Below are positions 27,175 through 35,099 of a stretch of 64,000 nucleotides of DNA, one piece after another (positions within the stretch are counted from its first letter, which is position 1; each line of letters opens with the position of its first letter). The position numbers and the translations under genes were made by a program. The notes beneath the pieces are model-generated. The model worked only from the letters and a program-made list of their open reading frames with translations, had not been told where the DNA came from and ran no database searches. The DNA is from Algiphilus sp965216485. Its GTDB lineage: Bacteria > Pseudomonadota > Gammaproteobacteria > Nevskiales > Nevskiaceae. The DNA lies in contig NZ_OZ244162.1 in the NCBI RefSeq assembly GCF_965216485.1, forward strand, positions 2,790,001 through 2,854,000, in the 5' to 3' direction.

Positions 27175-29526
27175 CTAATTCGTCGTCGGGCCCACGCAGG
27201 CGGCAAAGACTTCCAGATTGGTCAGCACGGAAGCCGTGGCCGTGAAATCGATCCGCACCGTATCGAAATCCTCCTGTGCGTCGATGCTCACGAAATCGAG
27301 CCCCGCATTGCCGGCAAGGCTGGCCTCTGCGAGATCGAGATTCAACATGGCACCTGCTGCCTCGGTATTGACCTCCTGCACAGTACCGTCGAGGAGAGTG
27401 CGAATCTCGATGGCTTCGAGCAAATCCAGACTCAGCGCATCGTTGGGATCGGAAACGATGAATCCAACCCGGTTGCTTCCGGTGAAGGGTGCGCTGGCGG
27501 CCGTCGACTCCACAGTGATGAAGGTCGAGCCATCGATCAAGCCAAGGGGCGTGGACATGGTGGCCACATTGGTCAGGGTGTCATCGATGACGTTGCCATC
27601 GTTGCTGACCGAGCAACCCACGCAGGTGTTCTCCGCACCGGAGTTGACTGTGGCATCGGGCGCGATGATGGGATTGAGCGCAAAGCTATCGCCGACGCCG
27701 CAGGACACAATTTCGAAGGGGTCGCAGGCGTCGCCAATACCGTCCCCATCCGCATCGCTCTGCGGCGCATTCGGTGTCAGCGGACAATTGTCGTCGCAGT
27801 TCGCGACTTCACCCCCCGTGCAGGGGTTGTCGCCCGCCGTGCCGGAACCATCACCGTCATCGAGGATGCCATCGTTGTCGCTGTCCGCATCGCAGGCATC
27901 GCCGAAGTTGTCCCCGTCCGCGTTCTCCTGCTCCGGATTGGGAGTATTCGGACAATTGTCCTGGTTGTCCTCGACGCCATCGCCATCGCTGTCGGTATTT
28001 TGGTCACAGGCGTCCCCGATGCCATCGCCATCTCCGTCGGCCTGCGAAGGGTTCGACGTGGTGGGACAGTTGTCCTGCTCGTCCGGCACACCATCGTTGT
28101 CGTCATCCGGATCGCAGGCATCGCCGATGCCGTCCTGGTCGGTATCCGTCTGCGCGTTATTGGCGGTCAACGGACAGTTATCGGAATCGTTATCCACGCC
28201 GTCGGCATCGGCATCGGAATCGCAGGCATCACCGGTGCCATCCCCATCAGTATCGATTTGAGCGGGGTTGGCGGTCTGCGGACAATTGTCCTGGTCGTCG
28301 TTGACCCCATCGCCGTCGGTATCGACATTGCTCATGTCGTCGCAGGCATCACCAATACCGTCGTTGTCAGCATCGCTCTGGTCCGGATTGGCGGTCTGGG
28401 GGCAATTGTCGTTGCCGTCCTCGATGCCGTCGCCGTCGTCATCCGGGTCGCAGGCATCGCCGTTTCCGTCGTCGTCGGTGTCCTGCTGCGAGGCATTGCT
28501 GGTGAACTGACAGTTGTCATCGCAGCCCTGTGTGGAGCCGCCCATCCCGGGGCTCGTTGAGGTCCCTTCTGCAGGACAGGCGCTGTCGCCGATCGTGCCC
28601 GACCCATCGCCGTCGTCCAGCACGCCGTCATTGTCGTCGTCCGGATCACAGGCATCGCCGGCCCCGTCGTTGTCATTGTCGGCCTGGCTGGGATTGGGGG
28701 TCAGCGGGCAGTTGTCGACGGCGTCGGCCACGCCATCGTTGTCGGAGTCATCGCCGGTATCGCAGGCGTCACCCAGACCATCACCATCCGAATCCGCCTG
28801 GTCGGGGTTGGCCGTCTGCGGGCAGTTATCTGCCCCGTCGTCGACACCATCACCGTCGTTGTCACTGTCACAGGCATCACCCGCTCCATCACCGTCGGTG
28901 TCCTGCTGCGCAGGATTGGGCGTCATCGGGCAATTGTCGGTCGCATCCACAACGCCATCGTTGTCCTCATCATTGCTGCTATCGCAGGCATCGCCTACGC
29001 CATCCCCATCGCTGTCGCTCTGATCAGGGTTGGAGGTATCTGGACAGTTGTCGATGACGTTAGCCAAGTCGTCGCCATCGCGATCGCTGTCGCAGGCGTC
29101 ACCTTGCCCATCGTTATCGGCATCCTGTTGGGAAGGATTGGCGGTGTTCGGACAATTGTCAGCGCTGTTGCCCACGCCATCACCATCGCGATCCGCATCG
29201 CATACGTCACCGCGACCATCATTGTCCAGATCGGATTGCGCGGCATTGGCCGAATCGGGGCAATTGTCCTGCGCATTGGCGATCTGATCGCCGTCGCGAT
29301 CATCGTCGCAGGCATCGCCGATCCCGTCATTGTCGGTATCGGTCTGGTCGGGGTTCCGCGTAGCCGGGCAGTTATCTACTCTATTACCGACGCGGTCACC
29401 ATCGCGATCTTCGACGGTGCCCGGTGCCTGCCCGTTCTCATCCGCCTTGCAGCCGACCAGCCCCGTACCGCTGACAGCGAGTAAGGCGGCGAGGGCCATT
29501 GTCGAAAGCCATGTTCTGTTTCTCAT
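27175..29526 (-). CDS. Lipoprotein with fourteen TSP3-type calcium-binding repeats
   Basis: This 783-residue secreted lipoprotein has signal peptide lipobox LVGC (Cys26) and an AGGAGA ribosome site before the ATG. Residues about 41-603 are fourteen thrombospondin type-3-like modules of the form DxDGDGVxDxxDNCPxTxNPxQxDxDxDGxGDACD. Two modules carry a longer insert (DDGDGSG followed by extra cysteines and CDDNC), before repeats 8 and 14. Repeat 8 reads DNCQ instead of DNCP. The last 180 residues are non-repetitive and beta-rich with four to five cysteines (VSCGVGDSF, NTCVGCS), perhaps a binding domain. It follows the one-repeat OmpA gene by 42 bases and ends at a terminator, so they form an operon. 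Family knowledge predicts a rigid calcium-stabilised rod; a partner is unknown. Confidence 0.9.
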   Translation of the reverse strand: MRNRTWLSTMALAALLAVSGTGLVGCKADENGQAPGTVEDRDGDRVGNRVDNCPATRNPDQTDTDNDGIGDACDDDRDGDQIANAQDNCPDSANAAQSDLDNDGRGDVCDADRDGDGVGNSADNCPNTANPSQQDADNDGQGDACDSDRDGDDLANVIDNCPDTSNPDQSDSDGDGVGDACDSSNDEDNDGVVDATDNCPMTPNPAQQDTDGDGAGDACDSDNDGDGVDDGADNCPQTANPDQADSDGDGLGDACDTGDDSDNDGVADAVDNCPLTPNPSQADNDNDGAGDACDPDDDNDGVLDDGDGSGTIGDSACPAEGTSTSPGMGGSTQGCDDNCQFTSNASQQDTDDDGNGDACDPDDDGDGIEDGNDNCPQTANPDQSDADNDGIGDACDDMSNVDTDGDGVNDDQDNCPQTANPAQIDTDGDGTGDACDSDADADGVDNDSDNCPLTANNAQTDTDQDGIGDACDPDDDNDGVPDEQDNCPTTSNPSQADGDGDGIGDACDQNTDSDGDGVEDNQDNCPNTPNPEQENADGDNFGDACDADSDNDGILDDGDGSGTAGDNPCTGGEVANCDDNCPLTPNAPQSDADGDGIGDACDPFEIVSCGVGDSFALNPIIAPDATVNSGAENTCVGCSVSNDGNVIDDTLTNVATMSTPLGLIDGSTFITVESTAASAPFTGSNRVGFIVSDPNDALSLDLLEAIEIRTLLDGTVQEVNTEAAGAMLNLDLAEASLAGNAGLDFVSIDAQEDFDTVRIDFTATASVLTNLEVFAACVGPTTN
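27718..29406 (-). repeat. Tandem array encoding fourteen TSP3 modules
   Basis: The DNA encodes diverged units of roughly 108 bases. The units are similar in protein and partly in DNA, with GAT/GAC and GGC/GGT codons alternating, but no two adjacent units are identical by eye. The array produces long false open frames on the opposite strand. Borders are given to the nearest module. Confidence 0.75.
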
Positions 29527-29568
29527 TTTGATGTCTCCTGATGAAATCTGGAGCCTGTGCAGAACGGG

Positions 29569-30627
29569 CTAGTTCAGCACCTTGAATTCAACCCGGCGAT
29601 TCTCCTGCCGGCCCGCCGCGGTCTCATTGCTGGCCACCGGGCGCGACTCGCCGTACCCGTTGGCGTCCATCCGAGTGGGGTCGATGCCCTGGTTGATCAG
29701 GAAGGTCTTCACAGCACTGGCACGCCGCTGTGAGAGGTTCAGGTTGTAGGCCGCAGACCCCTGGCTGTCCGTGTGACCCGCGATCTCCACACGCATGTTC
29801 GGCTCGCCCTTCAGCGAGTCGGCCACATCGCGGAGGATCGATCGTGCGCCCGGCTTCAGCTGGGCTGAGTCGAGTTCGAAGTGCACACCCTTGAGTCGGA
29901 CGACCTGCGGCTTCTGCGAAGCACAGCCGCGGCTATCGGTCGCAAGGCCCTGCAGCGTATCGGGGCACTGATCATTGCGATCCGGGACGCCATCGCCGTC
30001 GCTATCGACGATATCGGCCTGAACCGTCTTCGTCTCGGTGACCACGCGTTCGCGTACCACCTCTCGTTCGATGACTTTCGAGCCGATGGGGACCAGAAGG
30101 CCCGCGCCAATGCGCCAGTCGGACAGCGTGCTCGAGCCCTGATAGTCGAAGGTGTTGTAGAGATAGCGCCCTTCAAGACGCAGGCGCAGACCTGCTTCAG
30201 TCAGCGCCTGCGAGAGCAGGCCAAGGCCCGCGTTGGCCTGAAAATTGAAGCTGTCTTCACTATCCGGCAGTACGTCGTCGTAGACGCCACCGATGCCGGC
30301 GATGATGAACGGGTCTACGCCGTCGTGCCCGATGAAGCGATACATCAGGTCGGCCCCGCCGCCGTACTGGTAGAAGTCCGTGAACGGGCCAGCGTCCGTT
30401 TCGTGCTGATTCGCCACGAACTGGAGTTCGAGGGACAGGTTCGGATTGAAGCGGTAGCCATATCCCGTGAGGAAACCGCTGCCATCGCCTTCCGCGCCCC
30501 GCTCATCATCGGTCACGATGTAGTGCCCCATGACATTGAGGTAGTGCGGACTCGTTCCCAGTTCATTGGCGCCGGCCATGCCGACAAAACCCGCGAGAAT
30601 CACAAACGAAAGAATTTTGTTATTCAT
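29569..30627 (-). CDS. OmpA-family outer-membrane protein with one TSP3 repeat
   Basis: This 352-residue protein has a signal peptide (MNNKILSFVILAGFVGMAGA) and a beta-barrel-like domain of about 175 residues (YGYRFNPNLSLELQFVAN, LRLRLEGRYLYNTF). A short charged linker (REVVRERVVTETKTV) and one calcium-type repeat (DSDGDGVPDRNDQCPDT) follow. The C-terminal OmpA domain has HFELDSAQLKPGA, EIAGHTDSQGSAAYN, LSQRRASAVKTFL and RRVEFKVLN. A GGGGAGAA site precedes the ATG. It is the first gene of an operon with the fourteen-repeat lipoprotein, suggesting a cell-wall-anchored barrel with a calcium-dependent rod partner. Confidence 0.92.
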   Translation of the reverse strand: MNNKILSFVILAGFVGMAGANELGTSPHYLNVMGHYIVTDDERGAEGDGSGFLTGYGYRFNPNLSLELQFVANQHETDAGPFTDFYQYGGGADLMYRFIGHDGVDPFIIAGIGGVYDDVLPDSEDSFNFQANAGLGLLSQALTEAGLRLRLEGRYLYNTFDYQGSSTLSDWRIGAGLLVPIGSKVIEREVVRERVVTETKTVQADIVDSDGDGVPDRNDQCPDTLQGLATDSRGCASQKPQVVRLKGVHFELDSAQLKPGARSILRDVADSLKGEPNMRVEIAGHTDSQGSAAYNLNLSQRRASAVKTFLINQGIDPTRMDANGYGESRPVASNETAAGRQENRRVEFKVLN

Positions 30628-31149
30628 CTGACTTCTCCCCAGTCAATGATCTCTAGTGGTGCTGCTGCGCACCGCCTCAGCCACAAACGTGGGCTGCAAT
30701 TGCGCGACGCTCGCACTGATACGCCTGAGCGACTACGGACGCACGAACCGCCTCAAGGCCACCGATTACGCAAGCGCTTGCTGTCACCCTACGGACCACA
30801 ACGCGCAGCATCAACCCGCTAAGCCATTCATGGCATTGAGAAAAAGCACGCGCCCTCCTGCATCCCGTCACTTGGCGAGAAATTGGCCCTACCTTCGTAC
30901 ACGTCAGAAAAGGGTGAGGCGTTCCATTCTGTTGCGCGAAGGTTCTGGGCAGCGCACGGGTACATGCTAGCGGCGCCAACAGCAATTTCGCGCAAAGCCA
31001 CCTAGCGGACGGTGCTGCAATGCGAAGGGGGCAGGAGTGGAACCGGGAGTGCCTTCAAGCGCCGCTCGCGAGCGGGCGAAGGCCGCGCTCTATGGCAGAC
31101 ATAGCCTGGGGCGGGCCGGTCAGAGCCGGAAAAGGGGCCACAGAGGAAA
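30628..31149. other. Intergenic stretch, no gene seen
   Basis: This 522-base stretch lies between the divergently read OmpA operon and tRNA-Pro. Short open frames here overlap on several strands with no ribosome site or recognisable product. It presumably holds the OmpA operon promoter, which I could not place with confidence. Confidence 0.4.
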
Positions 31150-31226
31150 TGGTCGGGGCGGCAGGATTCGAACCTGCGACCCTCTGCTCCCAAAGCAGAT
31201 GCGCTACCAGGCTGCGCTACGCCCCG
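31150..31226 (-). tRNA. tRNA-Pro (anticodon UGG)
   Basis: This 77-base cloverleaf has acceptor CGGGGCG paired with CGCCCCG, anticodon loop TTTGGGA, T-loop GGTTCGAATCC, discriminator A and encoded CCA. It is single, divergent from the tRNA-His/Lys pair. Confidence 0.95.
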
Positions 31227-31373
31227 ACGGGCTGCGCATTCTCGCACAGGCCAAGGCTCCGCGGGAGGTCGACTGTGGCAGTATCGCGGCCATTGTCCGG
31301 AATCGACGTGCTGCACGGGCGTGGCAGGCCTTGATACCGCCCCACACGGCGGCCTGCGGTGCACACCTACGCT

Positions 31374-31401
31374 TTGAGATGCGAGCACGTTCTGCTATTA
31401 T
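31374..31401 (+). promoter_or_regulatory. Sigma-70-type promoter of the tRNA-His/Lys operon
   Basis: A TTGAGA box (31374-31379) and a TATTAT box (31396-31401) are separated by 16 bases. A GC-rich discriminator follows, the form typical of stringently controlled stable-RNA promoters. The tRNA starts 40 bases further on. Confidence 0.7.
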
Positions 31402-31440
31402 CCGCGGCCCGCCGGAGGTCACCTCCGCCGGCGGCATATG

Positions 31441-31516
31441 GTGGGCGTAGCTCAGTTGGTAGAGTCCCGGATTGTGATTCCGGCTGTCGTGGGTTCGAGT
31501 CCCATCGTCCACCCCA
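31441..31516 (+). tRNA. tRNA-His (anticodon GUG)
   Basis: This 76-base cloverleaf has anticodon loop TTGTGAT in a CCGGA/TCCGG stem and T-loop GGTTCGAGTCC. Discriminator C and encoded CCA are present. A G at -1 (31440) matches the extra 5' G of histidine tRNAs. Confidence 0.95.
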
Positions 31517-31531
31517 GTTTTGACGTTGCGC

Positions 31532-31606
31532 GGGCCGCTAGCTCAATGGTAGAGCAGCTGACTCTTAATCAGTAGGTTCGGGGTTCGAGTCCCTGGCGGC
31601 CCACCA
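31532..31606 (+). tRNA. tRNA-Lys (anticodon CUU)
   Basis: This 75-base cloverleaf has acceptor GGGCCGC with GCGGCCC, anticodon loop CTCTTAA, T-loop GGTTCGAGTCC and encoded CCA. It follows tRNA-His by 15 bases, so they are one transcript. The CUU species reads AAG only, which fits a high-GC genome. Confidence 0.93.
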
Positions 31607-31631
31607 AATGAATCAATAAGCTGCAGCAAAA

Positions 31632-31660
31632 AGGGCCCTCACCACAGAGGGCTCTTTTTT
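31632..31660 (+). terminator. Rho-independent terminator of the tRNA-His/Lys operon
   Basis: A 9-base-pair stem with one G-T pair (31632-31640 with 31647-31655) has a 6-base loop and is followed by six T, 26 bases after tRNA-Lys. Confidence 0.88.
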
Positions 31661-31805
31661 GTTTTGAATATACCCAGCACACACAAAGCCTCCTCCGCAG
31701 AGGGCATGTCTTGCACCTCGGCTGACACCGATTCGACGATTCCGCTGTGATCGCCAGCTCGATAAGGTGCCTTGCCGAGGCGCTAAAGCCCCACACCGCA
31801 GTGCG

Positions 31806-32687
31806 TCATGCTTCGATGGGCAGCACGTCCACGGCCTGTTCGCTGGTATGCGATCCCGACGACCGAAAACTGCCGCGGACCGGCGCAATATCGGAGTAGT
31901 CGCGTCCGTAGGCGATCACGACGTGGTCGGCACTCACCATCAGGTCGTTGGTGGGGTCGTATTCCACCCACCCCATCTCAAAGCCACACCAGGCGCGTAC
32001 CCAGGCGTGCATTGCGTCCGCCCCCTCCAGGCGCGGCTGCCCGGGCGGCGGTTCGGTGCGCAGAAAGCCGCTCACATAGCCAGCAGGAATCCCAATGGAT
32101 CGGAGCGCCGCGATCATGATGTGGGAGAAGTCCTGACATACGCCGTGACGCTGCGCAAAGGCCTCACGGATCGGAGTATCGACCTCCGTCGCTTCGCTGT
32201 CGTAGCGCAGGTCGCCGTGCAATGCCGCGCCCACCGCTCGCACTGCTTCAAATGCGGACGTTCCCGGCTGCACACACGCGCGCGCATAGTCGGCAATGTC
32301 GGCAATGGCGGGCACCAACGGTGAGGCCCCGATGAAATGCACGGGGGCGTCCGGCGCAAGCGAACGGATGCCCGCCAATTCATCCGCAAGCGCGGCGGGA
32401 AGGGGCGACATATCCAGCACCGGCGGCAGCAACTCGCGCTCGACCCGCGCGCTAAGGGCAAAGACCACGTCGGCATGGGCGGCGCGGTAGGCGAGATCGA
32501 TGTGGTGGTTCCCGAAAAAATCCCTGTGTTCAACACGCTCATCCGGTGCCGGGCTGATCTCCAGATCAGCCTCCAGCACGCGTTGCACCCCGGGCAGATC
32601 CATCGGCATCAAGCAGAGTGTTTGCCGACCTGCCTCGGCAAGGCTCTCGTAGTTGTAGGCAACGCGCAGTCGGATTTCGTAGAGCAT
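31806..32687 (-). CDS. Transglutaminase-like cysteine protease-fold protein
   Basis: This 293-residue protein has the bacterial transglutaminase N-domain followed by the papain-like core. The catalytic triad is visible: Cys184 in RHGVCQDFSH, His227 in AMHAWVRAW and Asp244 in EYDPTND. No signal peptide is seen, so it is probably cytoplasmic. It is the last gene of a three-gene minus-strand set, six bases after the ATP-grasp/alpha-E gene. In related clusters such proteins are thought to cut or form isopeptide-type bonds made by the partner ligases; that role is inferred from family analysis, not shown here. Confidence 0.9.
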   Translation of the reverse strand: MLYEIRLRVAYNYESLAEAGRQTLCLMPMDLPGVQRVLEADLEISPAPDERVEHRDFFGNHHIDLAYRAAHADVVFALSARVERELLPPVLDMSPLPAALADELAGIRSLAPDAPVHFIGASPLVPAIADIADYARACVQPGTSAFEAVRAVGAALHGDLRYDSEATEVDTPIREAFAQRHGVCQDFSHIMIAALRSIGIPAGYVSGFLRTEPPPGQPRLEGADAMHAWVRAWCGFEMGWVEYDPTNDLMVSADHVVIAYGRDYSDIAPVRGSFRSSGSHTSEQAVDVLPIEA

Positions 32688-32693
32688 GGGGCG

Positions 32694-35096
32694 TCACTCG
32701 AAATAGGCTGCGGAGACCTGCTCCGACAGTGCCGCGATATCGGCACTCAACTGCCGCAGGACCGCAGTGTCGAGCGTACCCGGGCTGGCTACCGCCAGCG
32801 TGCTGTGGATTTGCAGAATGGCGCGCGACAGTGGCGAGGGCCGGCCTTCCTCCACCGCTCCGGGCAAGGTATGCACGTGATCCTGCAATTCACCGAGTTG
32901 ATACAGCACGGAGCGCGGATTCAGCACGTCCAATGCCATCAGGTCGATGACGGTCGCCCGCGTGGTGCTGACGGAATGGCGTCGTCGCTGCGCCATCACG
33001 CTGTCACCCGCCTCCACCACGAGATCGAGGCTGCCGTCGGGGCTGTCCGGATCGGCAAAGACCGACAGCAGAATGCTCATCGACAGCGCGCGCTCGAGTG
33101 CGCGTCCGATGCTCATGAAACGCCAGCCCAGAAAGCGGTACATATTCTCGTGCATGAGGCCCGAGAATCCGCTGATGCCGCGCAGCAAGGCACCCATGGC
33201 GCGTGCCGCATCGTCGCCTGGTGCCACCGTGCCGACCTGCGCCTGCACATTGCGCGCCAGTTCCGACAGCGCCGTCCAGCCATCCACTGAGAAACGATCG
33301 CGCACGCGGCCCGCGCTGGCGAGTGCCGATTGCAGCGTGGTCATCAACCCATCGGGGATACCTTGGTCCGGCTCGACACCGGCTGTTTCCAGATATTCCC
33401 GCATGGCGCTCAGCAGCGGCGTTTCTTTGCCGGCGGTTTCGGCGAAGCGGGCATGATAGGCCCGTAGCAGGCGGAAGAATCCTTCCGAGCGCTCGACATA
33501 ACGACCAAGCCAGAACAGATTGTCCGCAGCGCGGCTAGGCAGTGACCCAAAGCGATTGCGCGCTGGCAAGGACTCGCCGTCGGCCAGCATCGACTCCTCG
33601 CTGACCGGCGCCTTGCTCATCACCCAGACATCCGCCACCGAGCCGCCCGCCTGCATGGCCACGGCGGTGGGATCGCCGGAATGGCCAATTCGGGCGAAGC
33701 CGCCGGGCATGACCTGCCAGCCGTCCGGGGTCCGCGCGGCGAAGACGCGCAGAATCATGGGCCGCGGCACCAGCGCACCGTCGACCAGCGCCGGCGTCGT
33801 GGACAGGGTCACAGCCTCCTGCCCCACCAGGTCGGCACCGTGGGCATCCACCCATTGCTCCAGCGGCATCCCGAGATCGCCCACCGGATTGCCCGCGATC
33901 ACCGCATTCTCGTCAACACGGAAGGGAAGCTGCGTTGCCAGTGCCTGGCCAATGGTCATGCGCTCCGCGTGCGTCTTGACATGCCCACGCTCCGCGGTCT
34001 GACCGCACCACCAGGTCGCGATGTTGGGAAGCGCCAGCGCCTCACCGCGTAACGCCTCACAGATGCGCGGCAGAAAAGCCAGCAGAGCACGCATCTCCAG
34101 CACGCCGGCGCCGAGGGCATTGACCATGGTGGGCCCGTTGCGTCGCAAAGCGCCCACCAGGCCAGGGGTACCAATGCGGGAACCTTCGAACAACTCCAAG
34201 GGGTCGGACCAGGCTGCATCCAGGCGGCGCCACAGCACCGAGACCGGCCGCAACCCGGACACCGTACGCAGCATCACGCGACCGTCGCGCACCGTCAGAT
34301 CCTCCCCCTCCAGGAGACTGAAGCCGAGATAGCGCGCGATATAGGCGTGCTCGAAGTAGGTATCGTTGAGCGGACCCGGCGTAAGAATGCCCACCGGGCT
34401 GTCATCCTCTACACGCATGCGCTGCAGGGCATCGCGAAAGGCACGGAAGAATCCGGCCAGACGATGCACATTGACCTCCGGAAACAGCTCTGAAAAGGCG
34501 CGCGAGGTCGCCATGCGGTTTTCCAGGGCAAAGCCAGCCCCCGACGGCGCCTGCGTGCGATCACCGAGCACCCACCACCCGCCGTCCGGGCCACGGCCGA
34601 TCTCGAAGGCCAGAAAATGCAGAAAGTGTCCGGAGCGCGGGCGCACGCCCACCATGGGGCGTAACCATTCCGGATTGCGCGCGACCAGCGAGGCGGGTAG
34701 ATGCCCGTTGGCGACCAGTCGGTTGGCGCTGTAGAAATCCGCCACCACCGACTCGAGCAGGGAGGCGCGCTGGCGGATGCCCTTGACGATGGTCTGCCAC
34801 TCGCTCTCGTCGATGAGCACCGGCACATGGCTCAGCGGCCAGTCCCGGTCCGCGGCCCCTTCCTCACTGTACTGGCGATAGTAGACACCGGCATCCTGCA
34901 GGTAGCGATCACCGCGCGCAAAGCGGCGCGCAATCTCTTCCCCGGACAACCCTGCGAGGTAGTCGATGAAGGGCTGCCAGACCGGCCGAATGCTGCCGTT
35001 GGCGTCGACCAGTTCGTCCGACACGCCAGCGGGCGGGCGGTAGTGAGCGAGGAGTTCGGCCAACCGCGGATGGCGCTTGGCAGCCTGTCCTGCCAT
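32694..35096 (-). CDS. Circularly permuted ATP-grasp fused to alpha-E domain
   Basis: This 800-residue fusion has about residues 1-480 as a circularly permuted ATP-grasp ligase domain (VWQPFIDYLAGLSGEEIARR, EDDSPVGILTPGPLNDTYFEH, GPTMVNALGAGVLEMRALLAF). Residues about 500-800 are an alpha-E helical domain (SRAADNLFWLGRYVERSEG, HENMYRFLGWRFMSIGRALERA). In many genomes these are two neighbouring genes; here they are one chain. ATP-grasp ligases join a carboxylate to an amine at the cost of ATP, probably forming a peptide or isopeptide bond. It is packed between two transglutaminase genes with gaps of 3 and 6 bases, so all three work together. Natural substrate unknown. Confidence 0.88.
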   Translation of the reverse strand: MAGQAAKRHPRLAELLAHYRPPAGVSDELVDANGSIRPVWQPFIDYLAGLSGEEIARRFARGDRYLQDAGVYYRQYSEEGAADRDWPLSHVPVLIDESEWQTIVKGIRQRASLLESVVADFYSANRLVANGHLPASLVARNPEWLRPMVGVRPRSGHFLHFLAFEIGRGPDGGWWVLGDRTQAPSGAGFALENRMATSRAFSELFPEVNVHRLAGFFRAFRDALQRMRVEDDSPVGILTPGPLNDTYFEHAYIARYLGFSLLEGEDLTVRDGRVMLRTVSGLRPVSVLWRRLDAAWSDPLELFEGSRIGTPGLVGALRRNGPTMVNALGAGVLEMRALLAFLPRICEALRGEALALPNIATWWCGQTAERGHVKTHAERMTIGQALATQLPFRVDENAVIAGNPVGDLGMPLEQWVDAHGADLVGQEAVTLSTTPALVDGALVPRPMILRVFAARTPDGWQVMPGGFARIGHSGDPTAVAMQAGGSVADVWVMSKAPVSEESMLADGESLPARNRFGSLPSRAADNLFWLGRYVERSEGFFRLLRAYHARFAETAGKETPLLSAMREYLETAGVEPDQGIPDGLMTTLQSALASAGRVRDRFSVDGWTALSELARNVQAQVGTVAPGDDAARAMGALLRGISGFSGLMHENMYRFLGWRFMSIGRALERALSMSILLSVFADPDSPDGSLDLVVEAGDSVMAQRRRHSVSTTRATVIDLMALDVLNPRSVLYQLGELQDHVHTLPGAVEEGRPSPLSRAILQIHSTLAVASPGTLDTAVLRQLSADIAALSEQVSAAYFE

Positions 35097-35099
35097 GCG

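Noticed and set aside
27160..28560. Long plus-strand open frames (466 and 347 codons) opposite the TSP3 lipoprotein
   Set aside because: They arise from the repeating Asp/Gly codons of the real gene on the other strand; their products are low-complexity and have no start signal.
27718..29406. Regular spacing of similar units taken as a possible CRISPR or satellite
   Set aside because: Units are in frame, diverged and encode TSP3 modules; there are no identical short repeats with unique spacers.
31150..31606. tRNA genes as possible integration sites of a genomic island
   Set aside because: No integrase, no repeated tRNA 3' end and no change in gene style were found on either side.
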